Notes: generated by a model from the letters alone, not told the origin. A stretch of 64,000 nucleotides of DNA from Aliivibrio sifiae (GCF_002954705.1 NZ_MSCO01000001.1:1346138-1410137), one strand, 5' to 3'; positions 7,013-17,578 are shown, counted from the first letter of the stretch. Program-made: numbers and translations.

Positions 7013-8434
7013 TTAAAATAAGTTTCCGTCACGAACCAATTCACGAGGAAGCCCATTTTTAACTCGATTTCCAACCCATTTACCTAGTCCAATAACAGCA
7101 CCACAATAAGTTATTATCGTTTCGCCTTTTCCTACCGCTTCAGGACGGACGTCACGGCCCATATACCATTCACGAGCTTCTTCAATGGTTAACTCTGTTG
7201 CTGTTGAGTTATTAGCTTCTGCTAATGCCATAATTGCTTCATGTTGCCAGCGATAGCCTTTTTTATGAGTTTCTGCCAATTTAAATCCAATACGGTGGTA
7301 ACGCATTTCACCAATTAATGGTTTCATTCGTTTAGGGAAAACCCAGACTTCTTTATCTCGGATCCATAGTTCATTTGCCTCTGGGATCGATAGATTTAAA
7401 CTCGTTTTTAATTCCGCTTCAATGTCTTTTTTTTCTTTATTTGATGCTGCAACAAAAGGAAATTTACCCAAACGTTTTTTTACTTCAGGAGGTGTTGTCG
7501 CTGAATTTTTACGTATTTTGGCAACAAAGAAACCTTCACTATCGAAGATCTGTGGGTAGATATGTAAGAAGCCTTCCTGTGTTAATGCTTTTTCTGCATT
7601 TTCAAAGAGGTCGCCTAAGGGTTCAAACGTGACCGTGTCACCAAACTGTTCTACTAAGTGATGGCAAATATTCTGGTTTTCTTGGTGGTTCAATGTACAA
7701 GTTGAATAGACCATCACACCACCAGGCTTGAGGGCATGAAAAGCACTTTCAATTAAATCACGTTGAGTATCGCCAATTTCAATAACAGATTCTGGGCTCC
7801 AGTTGTGCATGGCATCTGGATCTTTACGTATTGTGCCTTCACCAGAGCAAGGCGCATCTAATAAAATAGAATCAAAAGTTTCTGGTAACCAACCACCAAA
7901 AACACGGCCATCGAAATGGGTAAGGGCGACGTTACTCACACCACAGCGTTGTACATTAGAACACAATACTTTTACACGGCTTGATGAAAACTCATTAGCA
8001 ACTAGAGCACCTTGGTTTTTCATTCCTGCGGCAAGTTGTGTTGTTTTAGACCCCGGCGCAGAAGCCATGTCTAATGCCATTTCAATCTCATCATTATCTT
8101 TCAATAATGCGGTCACTGGCATCATAGAGCTTGCTTCTTGGATATAGAAAAGCCCTGACATGTGCTCAGCGGTACTGCCTAGTTTAACGGTATCTGTTTC
8201 TGGTCTTGTTATCCAAAAACCAGTATCACACCAAGGAACCGGTTCTAGTTTCCATTGTTTTTCATCGGCGCGCTGTTTAAATTCTTCTACACTATTTTTT
8301 AATGTGTTTACACGAATGCTACGGCGTAAAGGACGTTTACAAGCAGCAACAAACTCTTCCATTGAAAGGTGGGAAGGCATGGTTTCTTGTACTTGTGCTA
8401 AGAAGGCTTCAGGTAGATAAATATTATCGTGCAC
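7013..8434 (-). CDS. rsmF: 16S rRNA (cytosine-1407 C5) methyltransferase RsmF
   Basis: A 473-residue SAM-dependent RNA methyltransferase that modifies C1407 of 16S rRNA in the 30S subunit. The Rossmann fold has the SAM loop DMASAPGSKTTQ (residues 122-133), the DAPCSGEG motif with Cys196, and STC with the nucleophile Cys246, as in two-cysteine m5C enzymes. The C-terminal 170 residues form the extra PUA-like region typical of RsmF. It lies downstream of letB as in E. coli, but a strong terminator at 8543-8570 separates them, so it probably has its own promoter. Confidence 0.93.
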   Translation of the reverse strand: MHDNIYLPEAFLAQVQETMPSHLSMEEFVAACKRPLRRSIRVNTLKNSVEEFKQRADEKQWKLEPVPWCDTGFWITRPETDTVKLGSTAEHMSGLFYIQEASSMMPVTALLKDNDEIEMALDMASAPGSKTTQLAAGMKNQGALVANEFSSSRVKVLCSNVQRCGVSNVALTHFDGRVFGGWLPETFDSILLDAPCSGEGTIRKDPDAMHNWSPESVIEIGDTQRDLIESAFHALKPGGVMVYSTCTLNHQENQNICHHLVEQFGDTVTFEPLGDLFENAEKALTQEGFLHIYPQIFDSEGFFVAKIRKNSATTPPEVKKRLGKFPFVAASNKEKKDIEAELKTSLNLSIPEANELWIRDKEVWVFPKRMKPLIGEMRYHRIGFKLAETHKKGYRWQHEAIMALAEANNSTATELTIEEAREWYMGRDVRPEAVGKGETIITYCGAVIGLGKWVGNRVKNGLPRELVRDGNLF

Positions 8435-8542
8435 GGATGAATCTCATAGGATGATGTTATGGCAGGGAGTGTAAACGCAATTAACACTATTGTCTAAATG
8501 GAATCTACAGTTATAGGAGAATTTAAGAGCTTAAATAAAAAA

Positions 8543-8570
8543 AGGCAGCCAATGTGAAGTTTGGCTGCCT
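8543..8570 (-). terminator. Intrinsic terminator of the ABC-letA-letB operon
   Basis: AGGCAGCCAA (8543-8552) and TTGGCTGCCT (8561-8570) form a perfect ten-base stem. The minus-strand transcript then runs into seven or more U residues. It lies directly after letB. Confidence 0.87.
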
Positions 8571-8596
8571 AAATTTACGATGTTATAGGTCTATTA

Positions 8597-11233
8597 TTAA
8601 TTGTTTGGATTGGGTATTGCAGCATTCCATAGAGGCCAATCTTCTTCTGCTGATTTATGCAATAGATAAGATTTATTTGCTTTTGCCTTAGGTTGTAATG
8701 CTTCATCATCTGGCGTAGAGAATGCAATACCACCACGTAAGATGCTGTCTACTGTACCAGCTTGTACTTTTGCACCACTTAAACCAATAGACATTTTTAC
8801 GCCTGAAACATTCCAGAAAACGGTGTTTTCACGAACAAGGTAGCCGAAATCGGGATCAATACCTATGGTGAAAATAACACGATCAGATAAATCGCCTAAT
8901 TTCACATCGGTTACTTCACCCACTTCCATTTCTCTAAATAAAATAGGGGTTCCAACTTTTACTGAGCCGCGAGTAATTGATTCTAATGTATAGGTAACTA
9001 ACTTATTACTCTTAGGTTGGCCTGTTAAATTAAATTGGGTTTTCGTTTTGCCACTTCCCGGAGTGACCTGGATATAACTGCCAAGTAGGGTGTCTAGATT
9101 TTCAGCACCGGCTAAACTAATGTTTGGTTTAACGACCCAAAAATGGCTGCCTGAAACTGCAATTTGATCTACATATTCAGGATAGACACGAGCTTGTACG
9201 TATACATTACCTTGTTTAAAGTTTGGTGTGACTTTGCTTATTTCACCAACAGAAACACCTTTGTATTTAATTAAGGTTCCTTTTGAAATGGAGTTACTGT
9301 CTTTTGCTGTAAAGGCAATGATTTTGCCAAACTCTTGTGCTTCAGATAAGTTTGAGTATAACTTCCATTTTTTACCTAATTTGTTTTCGACGCCTTGCAT
9401 ATTGTCAAAACCAATACCACCTCGGATCATAGACATGAGGGGGGCTGCTTGAATATTCACACCACTTAAACTTGCTTCAACATTCACACCAGAGTAGTTC
9501 CAAAATACAGTATCGTCTTGGATCAAGTGTGCGTATTGTTTTTCAATGTTTACTTTAATGTTAACGCCATCATTACCTAAGCTGAAGTCGGTAATTTTTC
9601 CGACCACAAGGTTACGATATAAAATAGGGCTGTTTTTAGTAATAGGCGGTAGCTCAGGACTAAATAGAGTTAGCTCCGTGCTTTTCTCTGTCTTGAACTG
9701 CGCTAGCTCTGCAAGAGAGTTATTTTTAAATAACGTATAACTTTTTTGTTTGTAGCCTTTGCCTTCACTAGTAAAGCTGATTGAGCCTGAAATTAATGCT
9801 TGCGTGGGTGGAATATCAATATTCACACCAGAGTCGGTTAGTTCTGCAGAAACACTGCCAGAGACAAAGAATTTGTTGTTAGATTTAATTAGATGTTTGT
9901 ATTTTTCAAAAATCATCACATCGAATTTAACTCGATCATTAACTAATGCTACGTGAGTTATTGAACCAACTTTAATTCCTTTGTATAAGATTGTGGTATC
10001 TGGAGTTAATCCAAAAGAGCGATCTGCATACAGTGAAAAAGTAAGGGCTTTTACATCTTGTTTGATTAGATCTGGTTTTCTAATTGCAGCAAATGTTCGT
10101 GATTTATCGCCGTTACCTGGGATTAAAGTAAGGAAATTACCACGAACAAGGTTACCAATGTTTTCAACGCCAGATAGGCCTACTTTTGCTTCTTCTAATA
10201 CAAAGCGAGAGCCATCATTTAAATATTCACTAAACGCAGGTTCCACTGTTGCTGAAGCGATGATGTCTTTTTTATCATCAGACAGTTTTAAACTATTAAT
10301 CTGACCAATCTCAAGACCACGGTACATAATAGCTGAGCCATTAGGGCTTACTTGGTTGTTATCAGGTAACGTGATTTTAATCGGTATACCGCGACCCGCA
10401 GTTTTAATGTTCGAATAAAGACGGAACTCTTTGCCATTTTCAATTTCAGCACCATCGTCAGGTGAGTCGACTGCTATAGCCCCACCAATTAATGCTGATA
10501 AGCTTTCAAGTTGAACATCAACACCATTAAAACCTAAACTAGCGCCTATACCACTTGCATTCCAAAAGCGACTTTTAGAGGTGATTAAGTGAGTGTATTC
10601 TTCTTTAATCAGTACTTTGATTCGAACGTTATCGGTTTTTTGGTCTAATTTGAAATTATACACTTCACCAATTGGGATTTTTTTGTAATAGATTTTTGAA
10701 CCAACAGAAATTGACCCTAAATCTTTAGAACGAAGCGTAACACTTAGTCCTGTTGTATCGGGTTGAATTGCTGGGGAGTTTGCTAAGGCGGTAAATGTTG
10801 TTTTTGCCTCACCTGAACCAGGTAAAATAGCGATGTAATTACCAGAAACCAGCGCATCTAACCCTGAAATACCCGTTAAAGAGGCTTGAGGCTTAACAAG
10901 CCAAAATTGAGTGCTGTCTTTAAGGAGGTTTGATGCTTCTGGGTAAATATCTGCATCCACATAAATATTAGAGAGGTCTTCAGATAAGGTAATATTTTTC
11001 ACCATACCGACTTCAAGACCTTGATAACGAATGGTCGTGCGACCGGCAATCAAACCTTGCGCATCATCAAAATAGATTTGAACACGTTGGCCTGCTTCCA
11101 TAAAAGCAGAATAAACTAACCAGCCCCCAAGACATAGGGCAAGAAGGGGTAGCATCCAAAGTGGAGATATCCCTCGTTCGTTTTTGATGTTTACTTGTTC
11201 AATAGATGAATCAAGATTTTTTGCTTCGCTCAT
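8597..11233 (-). CDS. letB: Lipid-transport MCE tunnel protein LetB (YebT)
   Basis: An 878-residue periplasm-spanning protein anchored by one N-terminal membrane helix (about residues 25-45). Seven MCE repeats follow, each recognisable by an RYQGLEVGMV-like or KYKGVSVGEI-like start and a GLSG or SLSG turn with an ALISGG/LRGG-type end. Length and repeat number match E. coli LetB (877 residues), whose hexamer forms a lipid tunnel between inner and outer membranes. It overlaps letA by 23 bases, implying coupled translation. The last gene of its operon. Confidence 0.93.
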   Translation of the reverse strand: MSEAKNLDSSIEQVNIKNERGISPLWMLPLLALCLGGWLVYSAFMEAGQRVQIYFDDAQGLIAGRTTIRYQGLEVGMVKNITLSEDLSNIYVDADIYPEASNLLKDSTQFWLVKPQASLTGISGLDALVSGNYIAILPGSGEAKTTFTALANSPAIQPDTTGLSVTLRSKDLGSISVGSKIYYKKIPIGEVYNFKLDQKTDNVRIKVLIKEEYTHLITSKSRFWNASGIGASLGFNGVDVQLESLSALIGGAIAVDSPDDGAEIENGKEFRLYSNIKTAGRGIPIKITLPDNNQVSPNGSAIMYRGLEIGQINSLKLSDDKKDIIASATVEPAFSEYLNDGSRFVLEEAKVGLSGVENIGNLVRGNFLTLIPGNGDKSRTFAAIRKPDLIKQDVKALTFSLYADRSFGLTPDTTILYKGIKVGSITHVALVNDRVKFDVMIFEKYKHLIKSNNKFFVSGSVSAELTDSGVNIDIPPTQALISGSISFTSEGKGYKQKSYTLFKNNSLAELAQFKTEKSTELTLFSPELPPITKNSPILYRNLVVGKITDFSLGNDGVNIKVNIEKQYAHLIQDDTVFWNYSGVNVEASLSGVNIQAAPLMSMIRGGIGFDNMQGVENKLGKKWKLYSNLSEAQEFGKIIAFTAKDSNSISKGTLIKYKGVSVGEISKVTPNFKQGNVYVQARVYPEYVDQIAVSGSHFWVVKPNISLAGAENLDTLLGSYIQVTPGSGKTKTQFNLTGQPKSNKLVTYTLESITRGSVKVGTPILFREMEVGEVTDVKLGDLSDRVIFTIGIDPDFGYLVRENTVFWNVSGVKMSIGLSGAKVQAGTVDSILRGGIAFSTPDDEALQPKAKANKSYLLHKSAEEDWPLWNAAIPNPNN

Positions 11234-12437
11234 AATTATCCCAAATTAAACGAGAATCAAAACTTTCAGCGGCTAGCATGGTGAATACCACAACTAAGCC
11301 AAAGGCAACGGCACCAAGGCCGGGAGTGAAATCTAGAATTTGTCCACGATCGATTAATGTCATCATAATCGAGATTACAAACAAATCCATTACGGACCAT
11401 TTACCTATCCATTTTACGGCCACATATATTGACATTCTTTGGCGATGAAAAACGGTTCGTTTAAATTGAACGCATAATAATAAATAGCCTAAGCCAAGAA
11501 TTTTAGCGACAGGTACAATGATACTTGCAACAAAGATGATAATGGCAATGCCATACATATCGGTTTTTATTAATCCTGCAACCCCTGAAAATATTGTATC
11601 TTCTAATCGCTTACCGTTAGTTAATAGTATAGAGATAGAGAGAATATTTGCAGGAATGATAAATATTGCAGCAGTAAGTAAATAGGTCCATGTTTTCTGT
11701 ATGGACTTTGGTTTTCTTGAATGTATCGGACGTTTACAGCGGATACAGTGACTGCCTTTTTGTTGTGTGAAGTGGCAATGCCCACAATGAACAGACTCTT
11801 CGGGCTCACTAATTGGTGCTTCAATATGTTGTTGATGTTTTCTTTGCCATACTCGCCAATAACGTCTTGCACTCACGTGTGTTAATAATAACGAGGTAAC
11901 AAATTGCAGTAGGATGAGACCGTACAGACCGGAACCAATGAATATATCGGCATGATCTTGTATTTTAAAACACGCAATAGCTAAGCTTACGAGAAAAACA
12001 TCCAACATCATCCAATCCTTTAAATGCTGAATGGTTGAAATGCTGCTTCTAAATAAAGTAAACCATTTTCGTCTGAGTGCTAAATGCGCAGTAACGACCG
12101 AGCCACAAACAAGAAACGGAACTATAGAGCTACAAAATAAAATTAATAATCCAAGCATAGGAAAGCCTTCACCCATTAGAGTGATGGTTCCTGAAGGCAG
12201 CGTGGCAGGGATCATGACACCAAACAATTGAATGGTGACCATCGGGAAAAAATGCGAAGGTATAAATAGCAACAACGCAGCAATAGCGATAGCTAAATCA
12301 CTGTTTAATGAAATTCGATTACCACGATACAGTTGTGTATTGCAGCGAGGGCAGTGTGCATTCTGCTTTCTTTCTACCTTCGCTACTTTAACGACAAGAT
12401 CACAGCCGTGGCAGCGACGAAATTTAGCGTCTTCCAC
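11211..12437 (-). CDS. letA: Inner-membrane lipid transport partner LetA (YebS, PqiA family)
   Basis: A 408-residue inner-membrane protein with two PqiA modules. Each starts with a zinc-ribbon: CHGC and CPRC around residues 9-32, and CGHC with CIRC around 218-237. Each is followed by four membrane helices. The protein works with the LetB tunnel to move lipids across the envelope. It begins 17 bases after the stop of an upstream ABC exporter gene on the same strand and overlaps letB, so the three form one transcription unit. Confidence 0.92.
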   Translation of the reverse strand: MEDAKFRRCHGCDLVVKVAKVERKQNAHCPRCNTQLYRGNRISLNSDLAIAIAALLLFIPSHFFPMVTIQLFGVMIPATLPSGTITLMGEGFPMLGLLILFCSSIVPFLVCGSVVTAHLALRRKWFTLFRSSISTIQHLKDWMMLDVFLVSLAIACFKIQDHADIFIGSGLYGLILLQFVTSLLLTHVSARRYWRVWQRKHQQHIEAPISEPEESVHCGHCHFTQQKGSHCIRCKRPIHSRKPKSIQKTWTYLLTAAIFIIPANILSISILLTNGKRLEDTIFSGVAGLIKTDMYGIAIIIFVASIIVPVAKILGLGYLLLCVQFKRTVFHRQRMSIYVAVKWIGKWSVMDLFVISIMMTLIDRGQILDFTPGLGAVAFGLVVVFTMLAAESFDSRLIWDNYERSKKS

Positions 12438-12454
12438 GGTTTATATCCAATCTA

Positions 12455-14248
12455 TTAACTTTGAATTGATCCATATAGAGTTTGATACAGTCCTTGCTGT
12501 GTAACCAGTTCATGATGTGTGCCTGACTGAGACACTTTACCATCATCTAATACATAAATGGTATCGGCTTGTTTTACGGCACTTAAACGGTGCGCAACAA
12601 TCAATGTTGTTCTTCCTATTAAGAATTCACTTAATGCCTTATGTAACGCTGCTTCTGTTGCCGTATCTAATGCTGACGTAGCTTCATCTAAAATAACAAA
12701 TTTAGGATCAGTTAACACCATTCTTGCGATAGCCAATCTCTGACGTTGACCACCTGAAAGCTTAACGCCTTGGCGACCGATTTGTGTGTTTAATCCATCT
12801 GTTAGTTGAATTACCACATCTTGCAGTTGTGCGACATCAAGTGCATTCCACAATAAATCATCAGAATAGTCTGATCCTAAGGTTAGATTATGCCTTAGTG
12901 TATCGTTAAATAGTATAGGTTGCTGTAATACAACCGAGATTTGGTTTCTAATATTTTCAAAACCGATGTCTTTCGTATTATGTCCGTTGAAAAGGATATG
13001 ACCATCAGTTGGTTGATATAACCCTAATAATAGTTGAATAAGCGTTGATTTCCCACCACCACTGGTCCCAACTAAGGCAACTTTTTCACCTGCTCGTATT
13101 GTTAAAGAGAGATCATTTAATACTTGGTTTTCATCGTTATAACTAAAATTTAAATTGTTAATGGTTATTTCAGTGGCGGTTTCTTGATGGAACGGATCGA
13201 CTGTTGAACTGACTTTTGGCTCTTCATCAATATGTAGGAGTGTGTTAATTCGTTTTAATGCGGCTGAAGCCCCATACCAAGAAAACTGAATATTAAGTAG
13301 TTCTTGAATAGGAGATAGCATCACCCATAAGTAACTAAATATCGCAAACATTTGCCCAATACTTAAATCACTGATCAACACCATAACCATGGCTGCTGCA
13401 CGAAAAAGCTCAAAACCTAGTAAAAAAAGTAAGAAGGAAAGTCGTCCCGCAGCTTCCGATTGCCAAGCAAATTGGTCGGCACTGTGTCTTATTTCATCCG
13501 CTTGAGTTTTTAGCTGATTTAAGAAGATACGCTCACGATTTGATGCTCGTAATTGGTAGATTCCATCTAAGGTTTCAATTAAACGGGTTTGGAAGCGTTC
13601 ATACGATTGATTTTCTTTTCGTTTAAGATCTTTTACGCGATGTCCTAGCTTACGAGATAAATAGATAACAATAGGGTTAACCAGAAGGATAAATAAGCCA
13701 AGCTGCCAGTTTATCCATAACAGAACTCCAGCAGTTCCAATAACGGTTAAAAAGGACACAATAAAGCGACTAAGTGTCGGGCCGAGGAACTTATCAATAG
13801 TATCTATGTCTGTAATTATATGAGAGTTAATACCACCACTGCCACGAGACTCGTATTCCTTCATACTTATACGGCTTAATTTATCTAATAACTGAAGGCG
13901 GATTTGATAGGTAATGGTTTTAGATACTAGGGTGAACTGTCTTCCTTGATAAATGTTTAGTATTTGGCTAACGACACGCATAAGAATGACTAAAACAAGC
14001 ACCAAAAAGATATAGCCAAAAGGTCCCTGCCAAAATGTAGGGAGCATTGTATTTAATAATTCAATACCGGTTGATGGTTTGTTTAATAAGATCTCATCAA
14101 CCATTAATGGCATTAATAATGGAATAGGCACACTAATCAAGGTAGCTATGATTGCGATGAGATTTGCAAAAAACAATCGTTTTTTATAGGTTTTTGCTTG
14201 CCTTAATAACCAATTCCAGTTAATTGTAGATGAATTGACATTGCTCAT
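12455..14248 (-). CDS. ABC exporter (fused membrane and ATPase domains, MsbA/LmrA type)
   Basis: A 597-residue half-transporter expected to dimerise. Residues 1-330 hold six membrane helices. The ATPase domain has Walker A GTSGGGKST, signature LSGGQRQRLAIAR, Walker B FVILDEATSALD and the H-loop VAHRLS. The substrate is unknown; lipid-like or drug-like compounds are usual. E. coli has no such gene between msrC and letA. Here it is the first gene of a unit with letA and letB, hinting at a role in lipid or envelope transport, which is inference. It is divergent from msrC. Confidence 0.87.
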   Translation of the reverse strand: MSNVNSSTINWNWLLRQAKTYKKRLFFANLIAIIATLISVPIPLLMPLMVDEILLNKPSTGIELLNTMLPTFWQGPFGYIFLVLVLVILMRVVSQILNIYQGRQFTLVSKTITYQIRLQLLDKLSRISMKEYESRGSGGINSHIITDIDTIDKFLGPTLSRFIVSFLTVIGTAGVLLWINWQLGLFILLVNPIVIYLSRKLGHRVKDLKRKENQSYERFQTRLIETLDGIYQLRASNRERIFLNQLKTQADEIRHSADQFAWQSEAAGRLSFLLFLLGFELFRAAAMVMVLISDLSIGQMFAIFSYLWVMLSPIQELLNIQFSWYGASAALKRINTLLHIDEEPKVSSTVDPFHQETATEITINNLNFSYNDENQVLNDLSLTIRAGEKVALVGTSGGGKSTLIQLLLGLYQPTDGHILFNGHNTKDIGFENIRNQISVVLQQPILFNDTLRHNLTLGSDYSDDLLWNALDVAQLQDVVIQLTDGLNTQIGRQGVKLSGGQRQRLAIARMVLTDPKFVILDEATSALDTATEAALHKALSEFLIGRTTLIVAHRLSAVKQADTIYVLDDGKVSQSGTHHELVTQQGLYQTLYGSIQS

Positions 14249-14333
14249 AATGAGAGTGATTCCTATTACTGTTTTTATCGAGGCATTGTACTCAGTATAT
14301 AACGAGTCGCAAGTGAATAAAGGAAAATTACAA

Positions 14334-14786
14334 ATGGAATTAAAACATTACAAACGTTTAACTCAGCAAGCGATAGGGCTGATAGAAGGCGAAACAGACT
14401 TTATTGCAAACCTTGCGAATATCAGTGCATTGCTGAATATGGAATTGGATAACATTAATTGGGTTGGTTTTTACTTATTTAAAGAAGACGAATTAGTGTT
14501 AGGGCCATTTCAAGGTAAACCAGCTTGTATTCGAATCACGATAGGTAAAGGCGTTTGTGGAACTGCTTTTGCGACAGAGACCGTCCAGCGTATAGATGAC
14601 GTGCACCAATTTGAAGGACATATTGCTTGTGATGCTGAAAGTAACTCTGAAATTGTGATCCCATTTTATAAAAATGGAAAACTAGCAGGAGTGCTGGATA
14701 TTGATAGCCCAAAAATTGCACGATTTAGTGAAATTGACGAAAAAGGACTGATTGATTTCATGAAAGAAGCAGAAAAGAGACTTTAA
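14334..14786 (+). CDS. msrC: Free methionine-(R)-sulfoxide reductase MsrC
   Basis: A 150-residue GAF-fold enzyme that reduces free methionine R-sulfoxide using thioredoxin. All three functional cysteines are present: Cys65 (PACIRI), Cys75 (GVCG) and Cys99 (HIACD), inside the conserved GHIACDAESNSEIVIP stretch. I chose the ATG at 14334, with AAAGG ten bases upstream, because homology starts there; an upstream in-frame start would overlap the divergent ABC exporter gene. Linkage with proQ and prc downstream and letAB upstream matches enteric bacteria. Confidence 0.92.
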   Translation: MELKHYKRLTQQAIGLIEGETDFIANLANISALLNMELDNINWVGFYLFKEDELVLGPFQGKPACIRITIGKGVCGTAFATETVQRIDDVHQFEGHIACDAESNSEIVIPFYKNGKLAGVLDIDSPKIARFSEIDEKGLIDFMKEAEKRL

Positions 14787-14891
14787 TTTTCCTTCAGTAG
14801 TGGTTTTTCACGCTTAAGTATCTATAATAGCGGAATATCTTTACTAGAAATACACCTAAATACGGGATAAACCGTACTATCAGGAAACTAC

Positions 14892-15521
14892 ATGGAAAAC
14901 TCTGAAAAATTAGCGAACAGCAAAGAAGTAATTGCATACATTGCTGAACGCTTCCCGAAATGCTTTATCTTAGAAGGCGAAGCTAAACCTCTTAAAATTG
15001 GTATCTTCCAAGACTTATCAGAGCGTTTAAGCGATGATCCTAAAGTAAGTAAAACTCAGCTACGTGCTGGTTTACGTCAATACACCTCTTCTTGGCGTTA
15101 CCTACACGGTGTTAAGCCGGGCGCATCTCGTGTTGATTTAGATGGTAACCCTTGTGGTGAACTAGAAGAAGAGCACATTGAACACGCTAAAGCTACTCTT
15201 GAAGAGAGTAAAGCAAAAGTAGCTGCTCGCCGTAAAGAGCAAGCTAAAAAAGTAAGAGAAGAAGCAAAAGCTAAGAAAACAGCTCGTGCTGCTACTCCAC
15301 CTAAGCGTCGTCCTCAACCTGCTGCTACTAAAAAAGTAGAACAGCCAGTTGAAACTCGTGCTTTAAACGCAGATGAAATTACTGTTGGTAACAACGTAAG
15401 CGTGAACATGGGTAAAGGTAATATGCCTGCGACAATCGTTGAAATTAACAAGGATGATGTACGAATTCGCTTATCGAACGGCCTGCAAATGGTTGTTAAA
15501 GCGGAGAATCTTCGTTCATAA
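14892..15521 (+). CDS. proQ: RNA chaperone ProQ
   Basis: A 209-residue global RNA-binding protein that stabilises sRNAs and mRNA 3' ends. Residues 1-120 form the FinO/ProQ domain ([28 protein letters not shown]). A long basic, alanine- and lysine-rich linker spans about 110-155. The C-terminal Tudor-like domain starts near [17 protein letters not shown] and ends with [16 protein letters not shown]. It is shorter than the 232-residue E. coli protein, mostly in the linker. prc begins 17 bases downstream after AAAGGAG, so the two form an operon. Confidence 0.94.
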   Translation: MENSEKLANSKEVIAYIAERFPKCFILEGEAKPLKIGIFQDLSERLSDDPKVSKTQLRAGLRQYTSSWRYLHGVKPGASRVDLDGNPCGELEEEHIEHAKATLEESKAKVAARRKEQAKKVREEAKAKKTARAATPPKRRPQPAATKKVEQPVETRALNADEITVGNNVSVNMGKGNMPATIVEINKDDVRIRLSNGLQMVVKAENLRS

Positions 15522-15538
15522 AGGAGCACTCCCGACGT

Positions 15539-17560
15539 ATGAATTGTCGATTTAGAGTCTCGCTGATTGCTGCTGGCGTTATGCTAGCAGCATCTGCACA
15601 CGCACTTGAAGCTAAGGTTCTCGAAGCCAAGTATTCAGAAACGGACTTACCTGTATTAACCGCAGAAACGCAGCATTCAACTGCAAGTAAGCGTGTTACT
15701 TCTCGTTTTACACGTTCTCATTACAAGCATTTCTCATTGGATGACGACTTTTCAGTTGCCATTTATGAGCGATATTTAGACATGCTTGATTACAATCGTA
15801 ATATATTTACTCAAGCCGATCTTACTTCATTCGCCCCATTATCAACTAAGTTAGATGATCAATTAAAAGTAGGTGATTCTCAAGCTGCTTTTGATATCTA
15901 TAACTTATCACTCAAACGTCGCTTTGAACGTTATGTTTATGCGCTATCTCTTTTAGATAAAGAGTTCAATTATACGGTTGATGAATCTCTCGAACTTGAT
16001 CGCTCTGAAGCGGCTTGGCCAAAAGATGAAGCTGAATTAAATGAACTGTGGCGTAAACGTGTTAAATATGACGCTCTTAATCTGTCTATGACAGGTAAAG
16101 ATTGGCCTGAAATCCAAGAGATGTTAGGTAAACGTTATAATAATGCGCTTAAGCGTTTGACTCAAAGTCATAATGAAGATGCGTTCCAACTTTACATTAA
16201 TGCGTTTGCGCGTGAAGTTGATCCTCATACCAGTTATCTATCTCCTCGTAATGCCGAGCAATTCCAATCAGAAATGAATCTTTCATTAGAAGGGATCGGT
16301 GCAGTATTACAAGCAACGGATGATTATACGGTTATTCGTTCTTTAGTTGCGGGCGGGCCTGCATTAACGAGTAAACAACTTTCTGAAGGCGACCGAATTA
16401 TTGGTGTCGGACAAGAAGGTGAAAAAATCGTTGATGTTATTGGATGGCGTTTAGATGATGTTGTTCAACTTATCAAAGGACCAAAAGGGACAAAAGTGAA
16501 GCTTGATATCTTGCCAGAAGGCAATGATTCAAAAAGTCACACTGTCACAATTGTTCGAGATAAAATCCGTTTAGAAGATAGAGCAGTTAAATCTGAAGTC
16601 ATTGAGCAAAATGGCAAGAAAGTAGGTGTGTTAGAAGTACCTAGTTTTTATGTTGGATTAGCCGAAGATACGAAAAAACAGATTGCTGAACTGAAAGAAC
16701 AAGATATTACCGGCATTATTGTTGATTTACGTAACAATGGTGGTGGTGCGTTAACAGAAGCAACCGCATTATCTGGATTATTTATTACTTCAGGTCCTGT
16801 AGTTCAAGTTCGTGATAGTTATGGACGAGTAAATGTTAATGCTGATACCGATGGTGAGATTTCATATACTGGTCCAATGACAGTATTAGTGAATCGCTAC
16901 AGTGCATCTGCCTCTGAGATTTTTGCTGCAGCAATGCAAGATTATGGCCGTGCCGTGATCTTAGGTGAAAATTCATTTGGTAAAGGTACTGTCCAACAAC
17001 ACCGTTCATTAAATCATATTTATGATCTTTTTGATAAGCCTCTTGGTCATGTTCAATACACGATTCAGAAATTCTACCGAATTAATGGTGGTAGTACTCA
17101 AAATCTTGGCGTTGTTCCTGATATTGCGTTCCCAACCGCGATTGATCCAAAAGAAACTGGTGAAAGTGTTGAAGATAATGCGCTTCCTTGGGATAGCATT
17201 AAAGCGGCACCCTATACTCAAACTAACCAGATTGTAAATACAATTGAACCGTTAGCGAAAAAACATGTTGAACGAATTAAAACCGATGAAGAGTTCGGAT
17301 TTATTCAAGAAGACATTGCTCGTTATAAAGCCGATAAAGACATCACTTCGATTTCATTGAATAAAAAGGTTCGTGAGAAAGAAAGTGATGAAGCTGATGT
17401 TCGTCGTCTTACTCGGGTGAATGAGAGACAAAAACTTCTTAAAAAAGAAGGGTTTAAAACTCTTGATGATATCCCGAAAGATTATGAAGTTCCTGATGCT
17501 TATTTAGATGAAGCCGTTTCAATTACAATTGATTTAGCGTTAATGAATCAGAAAAAATAA
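15539..17560 (+). CDS. prc: Tail-specific periplasmic protease Prc
   Basis: A 673-residue periplasmic serine protease that degrades proteins with nonpolar C-termini and trims cell-wall hydrolases with the NlpI adaptor. A signal peptide occupies residues 1-22 (ending ASAHA). A PDZ domain lies near 240-320 (GIGAVLQATDDYTVIRSL). The catalytic Ser-Lys dyad is in SASASEIFAAA (Ser457) and FGKGTVQQ (Lys482), 25 residues apart as in E. coli Prc. It follows proQ by 17 bases, and a terminator follows at 17579-17603. Confidence 0.94.
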   Translation: MNCRFRVSLIAAGVMLAASAHALEAKVLEAKYSETDLPVLTAETQHSTASKRVTSRFTRSHYKHFSLDDDFSVAIYERYLDMLDYNRNIFTQADLTSFAPLSTKLDDQLKVGDSQAAFDIYNLSLKRRFERYVYALSLLDKEFNYTVDESLELDRSEAAWPKDEAELNELWRKRVKYDALNLSMTGKDWPEIQEMLGKRYNNALKRLTQSHNEDAFQLYINAFAREVDPHTSYLSPRNAEQFQSEMNLSLEGIGAVLQATDDYTVIRSLVAGGPALTSKQLSEGDRIIGVGQEGEKIVDVIGWRLDDVVQLIKGPKGTKVKLDILPEGNDSKSHTVTIVRDKIRLEDRAVKSEVIEQNGKKVGVLEVPSFYVGLAEDTKKQIAELKEQDITGIIVDLRNNGGGALTEATALSGLFITSGPVVQVRDSYGRVNVNADTDGEISYTGPMTVLVNRYSASASEIFAAAMQDYGRAVILGENSFGKGTVQQHRSLNHIYDLFDKPLGHVQYTIQKFYRINGGSTQNLGVVPDIAFPTAIDPKETGESVEDNALPWDSIKAAPYTQTNQIVNTIEPLAKKHVERIKTDEEFGFIQEDIARYKADKDITSISLNKKVREKESDEADVRRLTRVNERQKLLKKEGFKTLDDIPKDYEVPDAYLDEAVSITIDLALMNQKK

Positions 17561-17578
17561 TCTTAGATATAAGTTAAA

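Noticed and set aside
7375-8420. Several open frames opposite rsmF
   Set aside because: They lie antisense to a well-conserved gene, have no family match I recognise and no ribosome-binding sites; they are coding shadows.
14230-14333. Longer msrC reading frame starting near 14235
   Set aside because: It overlaps the divergent ABC exporter start and lacks homology; the ATG at 14334 has a ribosome-binding site.
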